From: Sipunculus nudus
Lineage: Eukaryota > Annelida > Sipuncula > Golfingiida > Sipunculidae
DNA: 64,000 nucleotides
Reading direction: 5' to 3'
Assembly (NCBI GenBank): GCA_026874595.1
Contig: CM049314.1
Coordinates: forward strand, 60,741,300-60,805,299
Part shown: positions 11,798-23,343 of the stretch, piece after piece
Layout of the letters: each line of letters opens with the position of its first letter
How positions within the stretch are numbered: the stretch's first letter is position 1
The notes under the pieces: generated by a model
Told to the model about the DNA's origin: nothing
Database searches by the model: none
Seen by the model: the letters and a program-made list of their open reading frames with translations, nothing else
Position numbers and translations under genes: made by a program

Positions 11798-14545
11798 TCA
11801 GCTGAGTTAAAGTCACCTGAGCTATAGTTTGGATCCATTGTCCGGCGTCCGTCCGTCTGTCCGTGCGTGAGACTGGCACGTTTTGAAACGTTTAGACCTA
11901 CGAATAAAAATTCATCACACTGTTAGATGTCCACAAAACCTCCTAACAAACCAAAAACTGGACCACTGCGACTTTGTTCCTTCAAGAAATTAAAAAAAGA
12001 AATACTAAATCTTCCATTTAAACCGTTTATCCCACCTCAGGACTGACAAGTATCAATACATGCCAGATATGAAGTCCATATTGTGTAATTTCTCGAAGTT
12101 ATGGACCCGAACATAATGAACTTTGCAAAAAATGAGAAATGATCTTTTTTCATTGAACATGATAATTTTTAAGTCATAGTATGTATCCATGTCGATGGGG
12201 CAATAGGGTTTTTTTTTATTATTATTAACGCATTACCCAGAAACTTTTGGATATTGTTATGGGTCTTGGGTGCACTTCTTCTCAAGTATGTGTGTTACTC
12301 ATGTCCTATTATCCCTGACAGGTGATTAATTTTTGACGGTGTATTGACCCATGTCCTGTTATCCATAGCAAGCTGCTTTCAGGTTATTCACGTGGCCTGA
12401 CCTCTCATGTCTTTCTTGTGATTGAAACTTTGGCTCCTTTAATTTGTTGTATTTATTCAGGTTCTGTGGGTTTAAGTGGTCTTGCTTGAGGTATACTGGA
12501 CAGCTTGTGAGCTTCAGTGGGCAAGGAACTGTCTCAGGACAGAGTTGTGTGTGGAGCTCACGACTTGTTGTAGCTTGGCATTTCAATGGACGGGAGGATA
12601 TAAAGGGAGATTAGCTGTTTCATGAACTATTGCCAACATTACAATACTTAAACACTGACATTTAATTCGCAAAATTATTTTGCCAGAGAGTGTGTGTATG
12701 AATTGACTTACCTTGGAACACCTGTAGACGACCTCTTGAACTCTGTGAGGAGATACCGGCCTGGTCTTATCAGATTTCTAGTGGTGGATCAATGAGAGGG
12801 GATATTATCTTTGGTCTTGGCAGTCTTTTGGTTGTAGGGTGGTATGACCAACCAGCGGAGGGCCATTTAGTCAATGTGTGTGTTAAGACTTTATGCATGT
12901 AATTCCTTAAAACCAAACAAAACCTAAATTCATGCAGCTCAGTATATGGTGATATGGTAATACTGTAAGTTTGCATGTTAAGACTCTGTAGTCTAATTGG
13001 TAGTTCAGTCTTAACAGCATTTCTCAAGATCCCGACTGTATTACTAAAGTTCAACTGTATACTATTTTTCTTGCATGTCCTCTATAAAAAATGAAATAAA
13101 AATGAAGAATATGGACCTCAATTAATTGTTACATGAGAAGTGAAGTGGTACCCCTAAAAAATATCTATAGTTTGACTTCAGAATATCAAAGTATATAGTA
13201 GTTCAGATGCTTAAGTGACAGAAACGGAATAGTTAAAATCTTGAGGTAAGAGGGGATTGTTTATTCTTACAGAGTTTAGTCTGTTTGTTTTGTCTTCCGT
13301 CTTGCATTGTGTGATGCCACTAAGGGTACGGGATTATGTAATCTGGGAACTGCAGGAATCTGCAGGAGACTGATGCCTCTCAAATTTCCTCTCTTTTTAT
13401 GCATTGAGTGTAATTAAACGTATAATTAAGCTCTTTGACTCTTTTAGTTTAAACCATAGCTGCATGTAAGTCAATCCTTATTTATTCCTCAAAAACTTGA
13501 TATAAATGAACCTGAAGTCCGATCGTGTATCTGTATTTGACTGGAATATGACCGTGATACAGATGCACAGTTATTCTCATATATACCCCCCCCCCAGGAA
13601 ATGAATGGGATATAAGGCATTGTTTTTCCTAGATGTATATGCAGAGGTTTTGCTATTCCTACCATTCTCCCTCCCCTGCCATTGGGTCCTTGCACCTCTC
13701 ACTAGGGGACATTAGTTTTATTACAAATTTGTAAAATGAATTGAATAAAAAATATTATTAGAAAAAAAATTGAATTTAATTGAAACATTCTTGCCTCAAG
13801 AGAATAGGACAGAACGTGATCAGCTCTCTCTGTACATCATCTTTTGGTTATCATTATATACATATCAATTATAAACTTTTTGCCATAAGCCCTTTCACAA
13901 AAAAAAACTTTCATATGCTGTATGTATATAGAATAATTTTATAAAAGAATGAAATTAGAAAGCAAAACATTTTCAGATGTGTAATATTGCAAATGGATAC
14001 GTTTATAAACTTTAAAACAAATGAATAAAATTTAGATCTAGTTTAAACTTCAAATTTTATATTCCTGCCTCGGCAGAATAGGAGATTAAGTTATAAGCTT
14101 TGTTTGTCTACCAGTCTGTCTGTCCATGTTCAAATATTCAGTAAATGTTAATTCCCTTTTAACAGGTATATTTTAACTATACATTTGATAAAATTAAAAA
14201 AATATATATTCAATACTATATTATAAAACAGGTCCAAATAAAAAAAATGTGTAGACTGCTGAACTGTCAATTTATCAAAAAGCCAACCGTTGATCATGGT
14301 GATACCATAGATTTTATGTTCACAAACTGCTCACATGCTTCAGTTTCAACATTAGGAAACACATGGACAGGTCACAAAATATTATTTGCAAAATCTCTTA
14401 CTAATTAATACAACCTAATTATATTAACCAACCATGGCTATTTTAACCTCTTCTTCTAAGACTTTATATCCATTGGATAATATTTTAGATTTTTACCTAC
14501 AAGGTCAGCTTTAGCTGAGCACAATGATCCTTGGGCCCCTTGTTT
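11798..14545 (+). mobile_element. Putative non-autonomous dispersed element
   Basis: Begins with gctcagctgagttaaag and cacctgagct, then a run of gtccgtccgtctgtccgtg. It ends with agctgagcacaatgatcc and ttgggccccttgttt. Bivalve genomes contain an abundant repeat with this kind of start (CAGCTGAG, then GTCCGTC runs) and end (TGGGCC..CTTGTT); I state this from memory, not from a search. The start block recurs alone at about 37732 (aaagctcagctgagtta). No transposase frame is visible inside, so it is probably a non-autonomous copy or two copies with sequence between. Confidence 0.4.
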
Positions 14546-14572
14546 CTGTTTCTTATTTAAAAATATAACAAA

Positions 14573-14850
14573 AGAGGAAGTCCTTTGTCCCCATGTTGAA
14601 GCCTCCCTTTAGTGTGTATTTGTACTGCCAAGTGGAATGGGTCACAGAAGCATGACCGTGTGTATACACAAAAAAAGGGTACAATTGAACGGTTGACTGA
14701 AAAAGAATTCTGGTTTAGCGATTCAGAGTCCGATTGCAGATGTTCTGGCAATATATTTTCATGTTTGAGAGTCCCTTGAGATTGCGGGTGATAAAATGAT
14801 TTGTGTGACGCGTTAAAAAATTCCAACACAAAATTGCCCATCAATACACA
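14573..14850 (+). repeat. Dispersed repeat copy B
   Basis: Diverged partner of 10555-10860, in the same orientation. It lies just after the end of the 11798-14545 element, so the two repeats may belong to one larger unit. Confidence 0.45.
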
Positions 14851-15079
14851 TTGGGACGGTTACCCACATGTTTTATAATGCTATGGTAGAGTGAACGCTC
14901 ATTGTAATAAGGCACACCGGGGCCTAGCCCTCGGGTCAATAAGTTCATAAGTCACTAGTTCGGAAGTGAAGGGGCATGCCTGCGTAAAAGGCTTAGCTAA
15001 CGTGTCGAAGCTAATGAATATTTGTTGGGGTACCAACCACTTTGCTTATTGTCAATTTTTTTTTTTTTTGTAATTCATG

Positions 15080-15600
15080 CACCTCAGTAGCTTTTCGTAG
15101 AGTCAAGCATAGAGGGGCTAAATTCCCGGCACATAACCCACTTGAAATGAAGCTGCCAACGAGGAGAGATCGCCAGCTGGCAGAAGCCGCAGATCGTAAG
15201 GTTCGGGTTGAAGACCCCTTTTTACCCAGGGTGAGACCACTACGGCGAGGCCGATAGCGTGGTGTGGGGTGGGGGGGGGGGGGCGCAGAGAGTGGGTATA
15301 CCGTCCAGCTGAGTGAGGCGTAGAGTCGCAGAACAGCATCGGGAAGTCTGATGAGACACAGAATCGCAGACCAGCACCGCACGGTCGACGCAGTGGTCGT
15401 TATCGAGGCCGAGAGAAGGCGCTGGAGTGTGGCCGGCGGAAGAGTGCGGTTCATCAGAGACCTGACGAGAGGTATCGAGATACGGCTTGTGAGCTGGGGC
15501 ACACGAGTCCAGCACAGAAGACCTGGGTCTTGGAAATGACGTCAGAGTACAGCTGATCATGTGGGCTTCCCCGGATTTCCAACAGATCTCGAAATTGTGT
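15080..15600. other. GC-rich island with frames open on both strands
   Basis: Base composition changes sharply from the AT-rich surroundings. The block is rich in CG dinucleotides and holds a poly-G run near 15270. Overlapping frames of 60-160 codons are open on both strands, as expected when stops are rare, and none matches a family I recognise. It could be a CpG-rich regulatory region, a foreign insert or a mobile-element relic. Confidence 0.4.
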
Positions 15601-16430
15601 GTGTTTACACGAGCGCCTGGTTCAGACACATACACAACGTCGTCCCATGTGTGCATCCATTTCGAAGGCTAAATAAAAACGGAAATATAGCCAACTTCGT
15701 ATTAATTAAATAAATATTTGAGATTGAAAACATGTAAAGGACCCCTTGATGAAATAGAGCGAGTCGATATTACGTTACTCAGCCAGGAGGCACGTGAATG
15801 CACACTCTTGCTCATAGTGTGGTAATTTCACTTTTATGGCCCACCAACAATGGTCGCATCATCATTTTTTGTCTTTCATGTTTTATTGATGGGTAGTTCT
15901 TGTGATATTGCGTATTGCTGCCTACCGGGACATTAATACGAAGATATTTGTAAAATTGCCTTGAACCAGTTGGTTGTATATATTGCTTATATACGTTAAC
16001 ATTATAAGGGAAGCATGTTAAATTTTTTTTTCGTGTAAAAATAGATTACATCAGAATTTTTTTTTTCGTGTAAAAATAGATTACATCAGACTACTGCTGT
16101 ATGCACATCGCAGAAGCAAATGCGGGCCGGGGAACGAGTACTTCTGAAAAAATGTGTCTCTTGAGGCGAGAGTACCTGTATGCTGTTCTTTTATGGTTAC
16201 ACAATGTAGCTCCCGAAACTATGGAGAATCGTGAAATCAAATCGAGGACCCTTATTATGAATGTTTTCTTTTGTGTTTAGTTGAAACGAAAACAAAATTG
16301 TTTTATATAATTATTCATGATAAAAAATAATACACATGTACACAAACGTAGTGACTGATGATTAACACAAAATTACACTAGAGGCAATACGAAGACAACC
16401 TACTGAATACATTGAACATAATACGTGGCT
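15601..16430. other. Intergenic, nothing recognised except a 35-bp duplication
   Basis: AT-rich. At 16021-16090 a 35-bp block (T run, then cgtgtaaaaatagattac) is repeated twice in tandem. Otherwise no feature is seen. Confidence 0.6.
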
Positions 16431-16431
16431 G

Positions 16432-16659
16432 TCATATTTTATTGCCTTCCGCTTGAGTATATAATGCGTGCACTTGGGTTTTACTAAATTGCTGAGCCAG
16501 TTCGTGCTGACTGCGTCCTGGTGATGCCGCCTTGATTAATTTCACTTTCTCCTTCAAGAAGAGCCCTTTTTTGAGGCATGTTCGCACAACAGCAAGCAAA
16601 TTAAACGCACACTGAATCATTAGAGAAATAAACTGACAGCGATCTATCCGATTAGGCAA
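16432..16659 (-). pseudogene. CENP-B/Tigger N-terminal helix-turn-helix fragment
   Basis: A 75-codon minus-strand frame containing LKEKVKLIKAASPGRSQHEL followed by AQQFSKTQV. This is the pattern of the CENP-B-type N-terminal DNA-binding domain in pogo/Tigger transposases, with the helix-turn-helix at about residues 35-65. It stops shortly after the domain, and no DDE catalytic region follows on this strand. It is therefore a relic of a transposase, not a host gene. Whether it is still expressed cannot be judged. Confidence 0.6.
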
Positions 16660-17294
16660 GACAAGGTGTTAGATTTGCCGAGTGCAAGCTTTATTTATAC
16701 ATTTTACTGACTGCTCAATACTCAGTGTGGGTAAGGTATGAACACATTAACTTGGTCGTTCATTTGACAAATGCGGATCGAACAACATGTGACGTCTACA
16801 AATATTAAGCTCTGGCCCCCGCACTTAGGGTAGCTATAATACAAGTGATCACTGAGGGGCGATTAGCATCGCTAGCCCAAGACCCCATGCAAGGCAGTTA
16901 GCCAGGCAGACCGGCTCATTAAGGTGGTGATCCTCTTATTCTGCAACTTACGCCTCAACGACTCTCAGCGCGGACACGAGTCAGGAAGATATGCGGGACC
17001 AGATTAACATTCGGGATGGGAATCTTTTTCACCCTCTTTGATCTTTCGTTAAGGCGCCTGTGAGAAGGCGCAGCCATTGACTCGTAACAAATGTTGTTTC
17101 AATACTTCTGGGTGGTGGTCACATTAGCCCTGGGGCCTGGAAATCTGGTCGTAATTCTAAATTCAGGGGTGGTGGTAATTTTGAGTCATTTATAAACATA
17201 AATAAACTAAAAATTCGGGACCAAGCAAAGTGGTCGAAATTGTGGGGTGGTCGCAATTGTTAGATGGTCGCAAGGCGGGGTTCCACTGTATTTG
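16432..17294 (-). mobile_element. Tigger/pogo-like DNA transposon, 5' fragment
   Basis: Read on the minus strand, it starts after TA with CAGTGGAACCCCGCC (complement of 17279-17293). Next come short ggtggtc/gcgaccac-type blocks, then TTGGTCCCGAATTTTT at about 17207-17222, a block typical of the 5' region of Tigger elements. About 550 bp further is a DNA-binding-domain frame (16432-16659). The opposite terminal repeat was not found, so the copy is truncated or interrupted. Confidence 0.6.
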
Positions 17295-17945
17295 GGTTAT
17301 ATCTTTTACGGATAAAGCACAATCTGATCATGTATGTCTGTGATAAGAAAGGACCCGAACACTCATTGTCATTCGTCGCCGCCGGGTGGATCTGCTGGTA
17401 TGAAAAGGCGAATTCAGTGTGCCTTATATAACATGCGTATTTCCAGAAATTAGTCTTGTTGCTTTCCATTGACGCTATGGAACACAACTGTCAATAGTTA
17501 CATTTATGCTATTTAAAGTGTCTTGTATTCGCCAACCAGCATTGATTACAAGTAGGTAGTCACATGTTCGGCAGAGCTGTGTACATCACACATCACAAAC
17601 GCAACATTCTATCAACAGTGCCGGTATACGCACCAGCGCATTGGCCTGCCAAACGTAACGGCTGAGGGGAGACAGAAACGTTAGTGTACTTAGGTCAATA
17701 AGTTATATAAAAAGTATTTTAGACAGTTTAAAACATCAAACAATATAAGATAATTATAAATATTTGTTTTGTTTATATATTTCATTATAATAGTAATAAA
17801 TTTGTTGGAAAGTATCACAAAAAGTGGTATGTGACTCGCCTGGATTGCTTTAAAAGAATAACTTTAAAAAATTAAACGGACTCCAGAACTTTTTAGTTTA
17901 AAAGTTGTTCGACATGTGATTCAAAGTTTAGATTATAACATATTT

Positions 17946-18370
17946 AAAGGAGGGCCGAGTGGTACACGTATTCCTCTTAGCCATTTTAGTAACACTTCAG
18001 GCGATTCATATATGATGAACCTATAATCGCCAATCAAAGGGAATACATGGCTTATATATGCATACATATATTGGAGCACAGGAATCAGAACCGGTAGATC
18101 GTTTGTTCGAATCTCAACCGAGATTTTTCAAGGTCGTTACCCACTCAGAGTGACCGCTATACAGAGGTGGCCGTGGCCGAATGGCCGTGTTTCACTCACA
18201 AACGAGTCGCCATTTGGGGCTCAATAGTGGTATTACCCAACTATGGGGGCGATTACACACCTAGGGGCCCGCGTGTGCAATAGACACCGGAATTGGTTAA
18301 CACCAGGATAAAATATGAGAGAAAGCGTGAGGTACACGCCCTTTCACGTAGTCCGAAACCGGAATGAAAT
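17946..18370 (+). repeat. tRNA-related SINE-like element, interrupted
   Basis: An A-box-like ggccgagtggt at 17953-17963 and a B-box-like GTTCGAATC at 18105-18113 suggest a tRNA-derived RNA polymerase III head. The two boxes are about 150 bp apart, too far for a simple tRNA promoter, so an insertion between them is likely. The body after the B box shares blocks with 2384-2620. No tRNA cloverleaf is intact. Confidence 0.35.
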
Positions 18371-18666
18371 TCTGCATATATACATATCCTTACTTAAGCT
18401 AGCATTAGAAAAACGAGGCGGTTACCTCCAACAACAAAATTAAAAAGAAATAGTTAATAGAAAAAAAATCTCGCATAGAGACAATACAATCTTGCCCTGG
18501 GACAAATAGGTTTGCTGTCTTTGTCTTATGAATACATTATGTTTTGTTAATGGTCGTGTTAGCGGAAGCTTGTACATTAGTCTGCCAATATTAACGCAGG
18601 CGATAAGATGGGTATTTCAAGTAAACGTTAAGTTGTTGTCCCTGTTTGATTTTAAAAAAAATCAAA

Positions 18667-18672
<6 letters not shown>

Positions 18673-18717
<45 letters not shown>
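18673..18717. repeat. (AT)n microsatellite
   Basis: About 22 uninterrupted AT units, the longest in the intergenic region between the two dehydrogenase genes. Confidence 0.95.
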
Positions 18718-18718
<1 letters not shown>

Positions 18719-19129
18719 CAGACATGAATATGATTAAAAATTTTAATTCACATAGAAATTCATTCATTAGAAATAAAACACACAAATGAAACGAACAGTT
18801 GCCGTTGAATTCAGCCTTACAGCTTTGGTCTTAACACGAAGGTGGTCTGATGTCGAACACGTAATGAGAACAGAATGAACCCATCAATTCTCAGTGTTAT
18901 TTAAATGGTTCCTGCTTGATCAATGAAATGTGATTTATCACAGTTTTACTTTACTCACCTGAATGTATGCGTGTTTTTTCAGTTTTGTTTGCCAAACTCC
19001 CTTTTTCATCATGGTAAATGCTAATCTAACAGCCGCACTCAACATATAATGTAACGGACCGTTGCGCAGTCCAATATCTATTGATGCGTATATTTGGCCA
19101 ACGGGTTAGGCGGCATTTTAAACAAGCCT
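18718..19129. other. Intergenic, nothing recognised
   Basis: AT-rich, no coding frame or repeat recognised. Confidence 0.55.
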
Positions 19130-19436
19130 TGCTATTGCGGTCCAGTTGAGAGCGGGGTTTCTCACATGCGCGGCTAATTAATCACGGGCAATTATCCAAG
19201 TCCAAGCTGGGCGATGAAGGTGTCACATGCTCAGCGGGCAGCGGTCGCCACGGGCCAGTGGTCGTGATACGGGGGTTTATCTGAAGGTCGGGACCAAATA
19301 AGGTAGTCGTTGGTCGGGATAGCGGGGTGGTCGTGTTACCAAAGTTTTTTGTATAATAAATTGTATTAGACATTTCTTGGACCAAGAAACTTGGCCGTAT
19401 TAGCGGGATGGTCGTGATGCGGGAGTTCCCTGTATT
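19130..19436 (-). mobile_element. Tigger-like terminal fragment or MITE
   Basis: On the minus strand it starts near CAGGGAACTCCCGCATC (complement of 19418-19434) and continues with repeated blocks of the form ACGACCAxCCCGCTA. A TTTCTTGGTCCAAG block follows, and a second CCCGACC/ATCCCGACC series further in. The organisation matches the end of the Tigger fragment at 17294, but the sequence differs, so it is a separate copy or subfamily. No transposase frame. Confidence 0.5.
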
Positions 19437-19738
19437 ACAACTGAGCATTCTAGACTCCAAGTTTTATGTGCCCACAGTTAGGAATTAATAGTGAAGTAAG
19501 TGAAGTAATAACCAGAGGTTAAGACAGAACAATTCTCTGAGGCTTTATCGAGATGTCAGTACCTAAGCATACGTCTATTTTCTATTCTGCTCATTTAAGA
19601 TTTACCTTGATTCAAGTAAGGTATTTTTCTTTTGGTTTTCTTTCACTGGAATAGATGAATAAAAACCTGATAAGAAAATTAAAACATACAGGAAATTTAC
19701 AAATTGACTGATGTAAGGCATTGACTGTAACATATATA

Positions 19739-20178
19739 CAGGAGCAAAGCCAGAGGGGGCCACGTGAGCCATGGTGCTGCTCTCCATCCAGTGCTCCCGG
19801 CGGACCAAGGATTTTACTTGGTTTAAAAATGATTAAGTTTTATAAAACACAATCATAATATACTCAGGATGTAATATCAGACTTTGTCAGAAGACATTTC
19901 AGGAAACTTAGGCTATATCTGATCTTATGAGGTGTCTGAGAAACTGAGGTATCCGAGAAACATGTATGTATTGCTCATGCAGTAATAAATGTAATTTTTT
20001 ATTGATAATTCTACATTTCACTATGTTTGATCATGCAAATGTTTTTTTATAGTTCTAAATGGAATTAAAAAAAATAATGTATGGAATTACTGTGTGATAT
20101 ATAAATATATATATATATATATTTATTTATTTTTGATGAATGTTTCGGCCCCCTCCGTCAATCATGACTACGCCCCTG
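19739..20178. mobile_element. Possible hAT-like MITE
   Basis: The left end reads caggagcaaagccagaggg, then ggcc. The right end, read on the minus strand, is caggggcgtagtcatgattg, then acggagggggcc. These are imperfect terminal inverted repeats with the CAGGGGCGTAGC-like start common in hAT-type MITEs. I could not find a matching target-site duplication. There is no coding capacity, and a short (AT)n lies inside at 20105-20122. Confidence 0.4.
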
Positions 20179-20274
20179 ATACTTCAAATATTTCAATGAA
20201 ATATGGTGAAAGTTGCTTCCGAGTGTAAAATACTATAAATAAAATGGGACGATTTACAGTTAGAATATATTTAT

Positions 20275-20420
20275 AAAGCAATTACCCGTGCTACGCACGG
20301 TTTGGGGCGAACACGACGATCAGTACGGTGGTATCGGAAATCCATCGAAAATCCGGAGATAGGGAAAATCATACAAATCGCCTTACGCTATTAATATATA
20401 GTTCCATTATATGTATAGTG
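20275..20420 (+). repeat. Dispersed repeat with hairpin CCGTGC-TAC-GCACGG, copy A
   Basis: A perfect 6-bp stem around TAC (20288-20302) is followed by gtggtatcggaaat, gaaaatcatacaaatcgcc and gctattaatatatag. The latter blocks recur at 21795-21855. Probably one interspersed family. The hairpin is only in this copy. Confidence 0.5.
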
Positions 20421-20539
20421 TTGTGGATAAAAATCTTTCGGGATTGTTTCGGATCAGCGTACAGTGGCACACGGTCGCCCGAATTAAGCCAGTCCCTAAA
20501 ATGTGGTCGGGGTCTTTGACAAATGGTCACCTACACTTG

Positions 20540-21340
20540 TACCATGTGACATGAGAAACTGATCTATATAATATCAAATATACTTACAAAAGAAACCGTC
20601 CAAGGAATAGATCTTCGTCGAAAAAGCAAAGAAAAACAGGTTTATATGAGGAAATAGTAACAATGATGGCCATGACTTATACACAGCAAGCATACATACT
20701 GAATGAAAGATTTAAAAGTCTTTTTTTTAAAACAAAGAGTATAACATTAACAAATTGAAAATGAAATGGCACCTGCATGTAAAAGGAACTTATACCAGCA
20801 CAAACTTATTAAATTTACAATTTTACAGGAAATTTACATTTGTAACTGCTGTAATGAGGAAAAATTTCCATTTCAAAACATTTTAAGTCAATATTAAATA
20901 TATTCAACTTTGGTAATGTATAATGCCACTCAACACGTACACATCACACTGTACCAACCACGATGTGAATTTGGTTAACATTTTCTTTACATCTGTTACA
21001 TAGTAGGCCTACATGTGTTGGTGAATATTTGTCAAGGAACTCAATCTCATGCAAGGCCTTGGACTTCGTGCAACCGGTGATTGTATAAAGCCAAAAAAAG
21101 TTTGGTTCTTAGACACCGCATTCGTCAATTTTACCACCCCCTTCCCCACGCCCCCATGTTTCAAAATTGTTATTTTGATTTTATCTTTAAAGAAGATAAA
21201 ATATGATCAGATTTCCATTTGTTATAGAGTGCTTTTGCCTGTTTAGCAAAACAAATCTGTTATTTTCATACTTTTCCCTGATCATATGACATTTTTATCG
21301 AAACATACAAAACAAAGGTAAAATATCGCCCACAGGTCCT
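20540..21340. other. Intergenic, nothing recognised
   Basis: AT-rich, no coding frame with a known domain and no tandem repeat. Confidence 0.55.
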
Positions 21341-21700
21341 GAAAAAAAATGTCTGAGAATCAAACCTTTTTTTCTTGGCCCAAACAAAACGATTTTCCTG
21401 TTACCCGGTAGATGTGCACTCAAGCATATCAGGTCATGTAAAGGAGCCCTCTTTTTCAACCCCCCAGTCGCAGGAAGACCTGCAAAACAATTTTTCAAAG
21501 ATCCCCCTATTGAGAAAGGATCGCCAATGGGGAATATTTCGGGCCGGTGGCCGCAAATATAAGAAAACCCCAAATAAGGCCCCCGGAGTAAAACTCTGTC
21601 CCTCCATCGCACACGCTGAGGCCATTGTGTTACCGGGCTCTAAGATACAAAGAAAAGAGGCTCCCGCGGGGGAGCAAATAGTGAAATATTAATTATGCAT
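21340..21700. other. Unrecognised block of higher GC content
   Basis: The block runs from a ggcccaaacaaaacg region to ctcccgcgggggagc, an inverted repeat (gctcccgcgggggagc, 21659-21674). Frames of about 105 codons are open on both strands, and neither matches a family I know. Possibly part of the same mobile unit as the flanking repeats at 20275 and 21795. Confidence 0.35.
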
Positions 21701-21749
21701 GTAATACGCAAATATTGTAAATAAAAATGGGTGGAATCTTTTCGGACAA

Positions 21750-21860
21750 ACCCAAAACATATGTATGTCAAAAATCACGGCAATCCGTACGCTGGTATCA
21801 GAGGAGATACGGAAAATTACAAAAATCGCCTAATAAAAACGCTATTAATATATAGATGCC
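21750..21860 (+). repeat. Dispersed repeat copy B
   Basis: Shares ggtatc-gga, gaaaattacaaaaatcgcc and gctattaatatatag with 20335-20405, in the same orientation. Together the two copies bracket the higher-GC block between them. Confidence 0.5.
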
Positions 21861-21869
21861 ATGACGGCG

Positions 21870-22064
21870 CAGGGGACTTGACCCTGATACAGAGGTTCAC
21901 AAAGAGGAATGCATTTCTAGCCCGGTTGACGGGGGCCTTTAAGATTCACTCACCCGTAAAACATACCTGGGCAAGGAACAGAAGGTATACTCAGTGAGGT
22001 CAGTTTCATTTGCCTGGATACATACTGTTAGGTGAACAGCCATTCTTTTCCAGTTTTGGCGACG
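21870..22064 (+). other. Candidate 5' untranslated exon of gene 2
   Basis: A strong donor match, GACG|GTAAGT, lies at 22061-22070, about 0.94 kb before the acceptor that precedes the gene 2 start codon. It would pair with that acceptor in a simple 5' UTR intron. No promoter motif could be identified and the 5' boundary is arbitrary. This is a proposal only. Confidence 0.22.
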
Positions 22065-23005
22065 GTAAGTATTCACAGCAGTGATTACAAATTTTTTTAC
22101 AAAGGTAAACTTTAGCCAGTGTCGGTACATCAGTTAATTATAGACGGTCTTTGATACATTAGTTTTGTTAACTTTTTTCCTTTCCCGCTTAATTCTACAA
22201 AGCATTGTTTTGTGGGGCTAATATAGACTAGGGATATCACAGCATAACAGCCATACTGTGTGTTTGCCGGTAAACATTTCGACAGAATTTATCTTATCGT
22301 TACAGCAACACTTCGTGGTGCGTTTGCAAGCAAACTTTCAGTCAGGAATGATCACATTTTTCCCGCTGAAATGCGTATGTTCGTTGGCTGGGATAACATC
22401 CATTTGAGGTCCAAATCATCACAGCAAAACTTTTTCTGTAGATATCAGGGATAACAAAATTAGGTGTGATCAAATGATGGTGTGCTTGTCCAGAAAATGT
22501 CACATGAACAAGAAAAAGTTTACCCGAGCTGCTATTTTTTGTCACATATTCTTGGTGTCTAAAGACAATAGTATCAGCCACGTGTAACTGTGAATAGGGA
22601 TTATCAAATCATATACGCGTAATATTGTTTGCAAGAACATCTACAAAACAGGTGATGACACTATTTTCCGAATACTTGGTCTTAGAAAGGGAGGTTGTGG
22701 TGGCTTAGTACTTGTCACAGGTAAACAATGTGCCGGGATTTTGTAGAATTTGAACATAAATCTCATATGCATTAGTGAAGGGAAAAGGCGTTGCGAGACT
22801 CGATTTTGAGCAAAAAACATTACATTTCTCGCTCTGTTAGATTAAAAATGAAGGAAAGAGTTTTTAGTTTGACCATTCATCTAAATAATGTAAACAATGG
22901 AACAAAGAGAGTCTTATCTACAGATGCAGAACCCGGTCATTACTTGTCAGTTTGCCCATTTATATTGAATTTAATCAAGAATCTTACCAACATTCTTTTT
23001 TTCAG
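22065..23005. other. Upstream region of gene 2 (possible 5' UTR intron)
   Basis: No recognised repeat or coding relic. It ends in the polypyrimidine acceptor cattctttttttcag at 22991-23005, directly before the exon that carries the start codon. Confidence 0.5.
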
Positions 23006-23015
23006 AATCATCAAC

Positions 23016-23343
23016 ATGGTACTCGAGTGCATATTGTGTTTCGGCCTTTTGATTGTCCTCCATTTTGTTGTTGAACATTTCCGGAGGAAACCCCTAATTA
23101 GTGAAGTGTCCTTAAAGTCTATCTTCATTACGGGCTGTGACAGTGGTTTTGGGAACAAGCTTGCTAAGAGACTGGATGGGTTAGGATGCCGGGTGTTTGC
23201 AGCTTGTTACACACAGAAAGGAGCTGATGAACTACGGAGCTGTTCCTCATCTCGTCTGGAGACTGTTCTGCTCGATGTGTCCAAGACTGACAGCATCAAA
23301 CAAGCTCATCAGTTTGTTTTGGACAAATTGGGACCAAATGAAG
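23016..23343 (+). CDS. Gene 2, first coding exon (anchor and NAD-binding motif)
   Basis: 328 nt from ATG to the GAAG|GTGAAG donor, phase 1. It encodes the hydrophobic N-terminal segment, a basic HFRRK stop, the FITGCDSGFG dinucleotide-binding loop, CRVFAACYTQKGADEL and the LETVLLDVSK strand. These follow the order and spacing of vertebrate RDH16-like first exons. The last 55 nt align with the visible part of gene 1's first exon. Confidence 0.95.

Noticed and set aside
15011-15660. 163- and 138-codon frames on the minus strand
   Set aside because: They overlap each other and plus-strand frames in a GC-rich block, and carry low-complexity Pro runs from the poly-G tract. No family was recognised.
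18528-18785. Frames with Ile-Tyr repeats
   Set aside because: Translation of (AT)n. The same applies at 31588-32274 outside the true exon.
22791-23015. Upstream in-frame ATG that would lengthen gene 2 by 75 residues
   Set aside because: The added residues have no resemblance to SDR9C N-termini, and a polypyrimidine-CAG acceptor at 23005 separates them from the conserved start.
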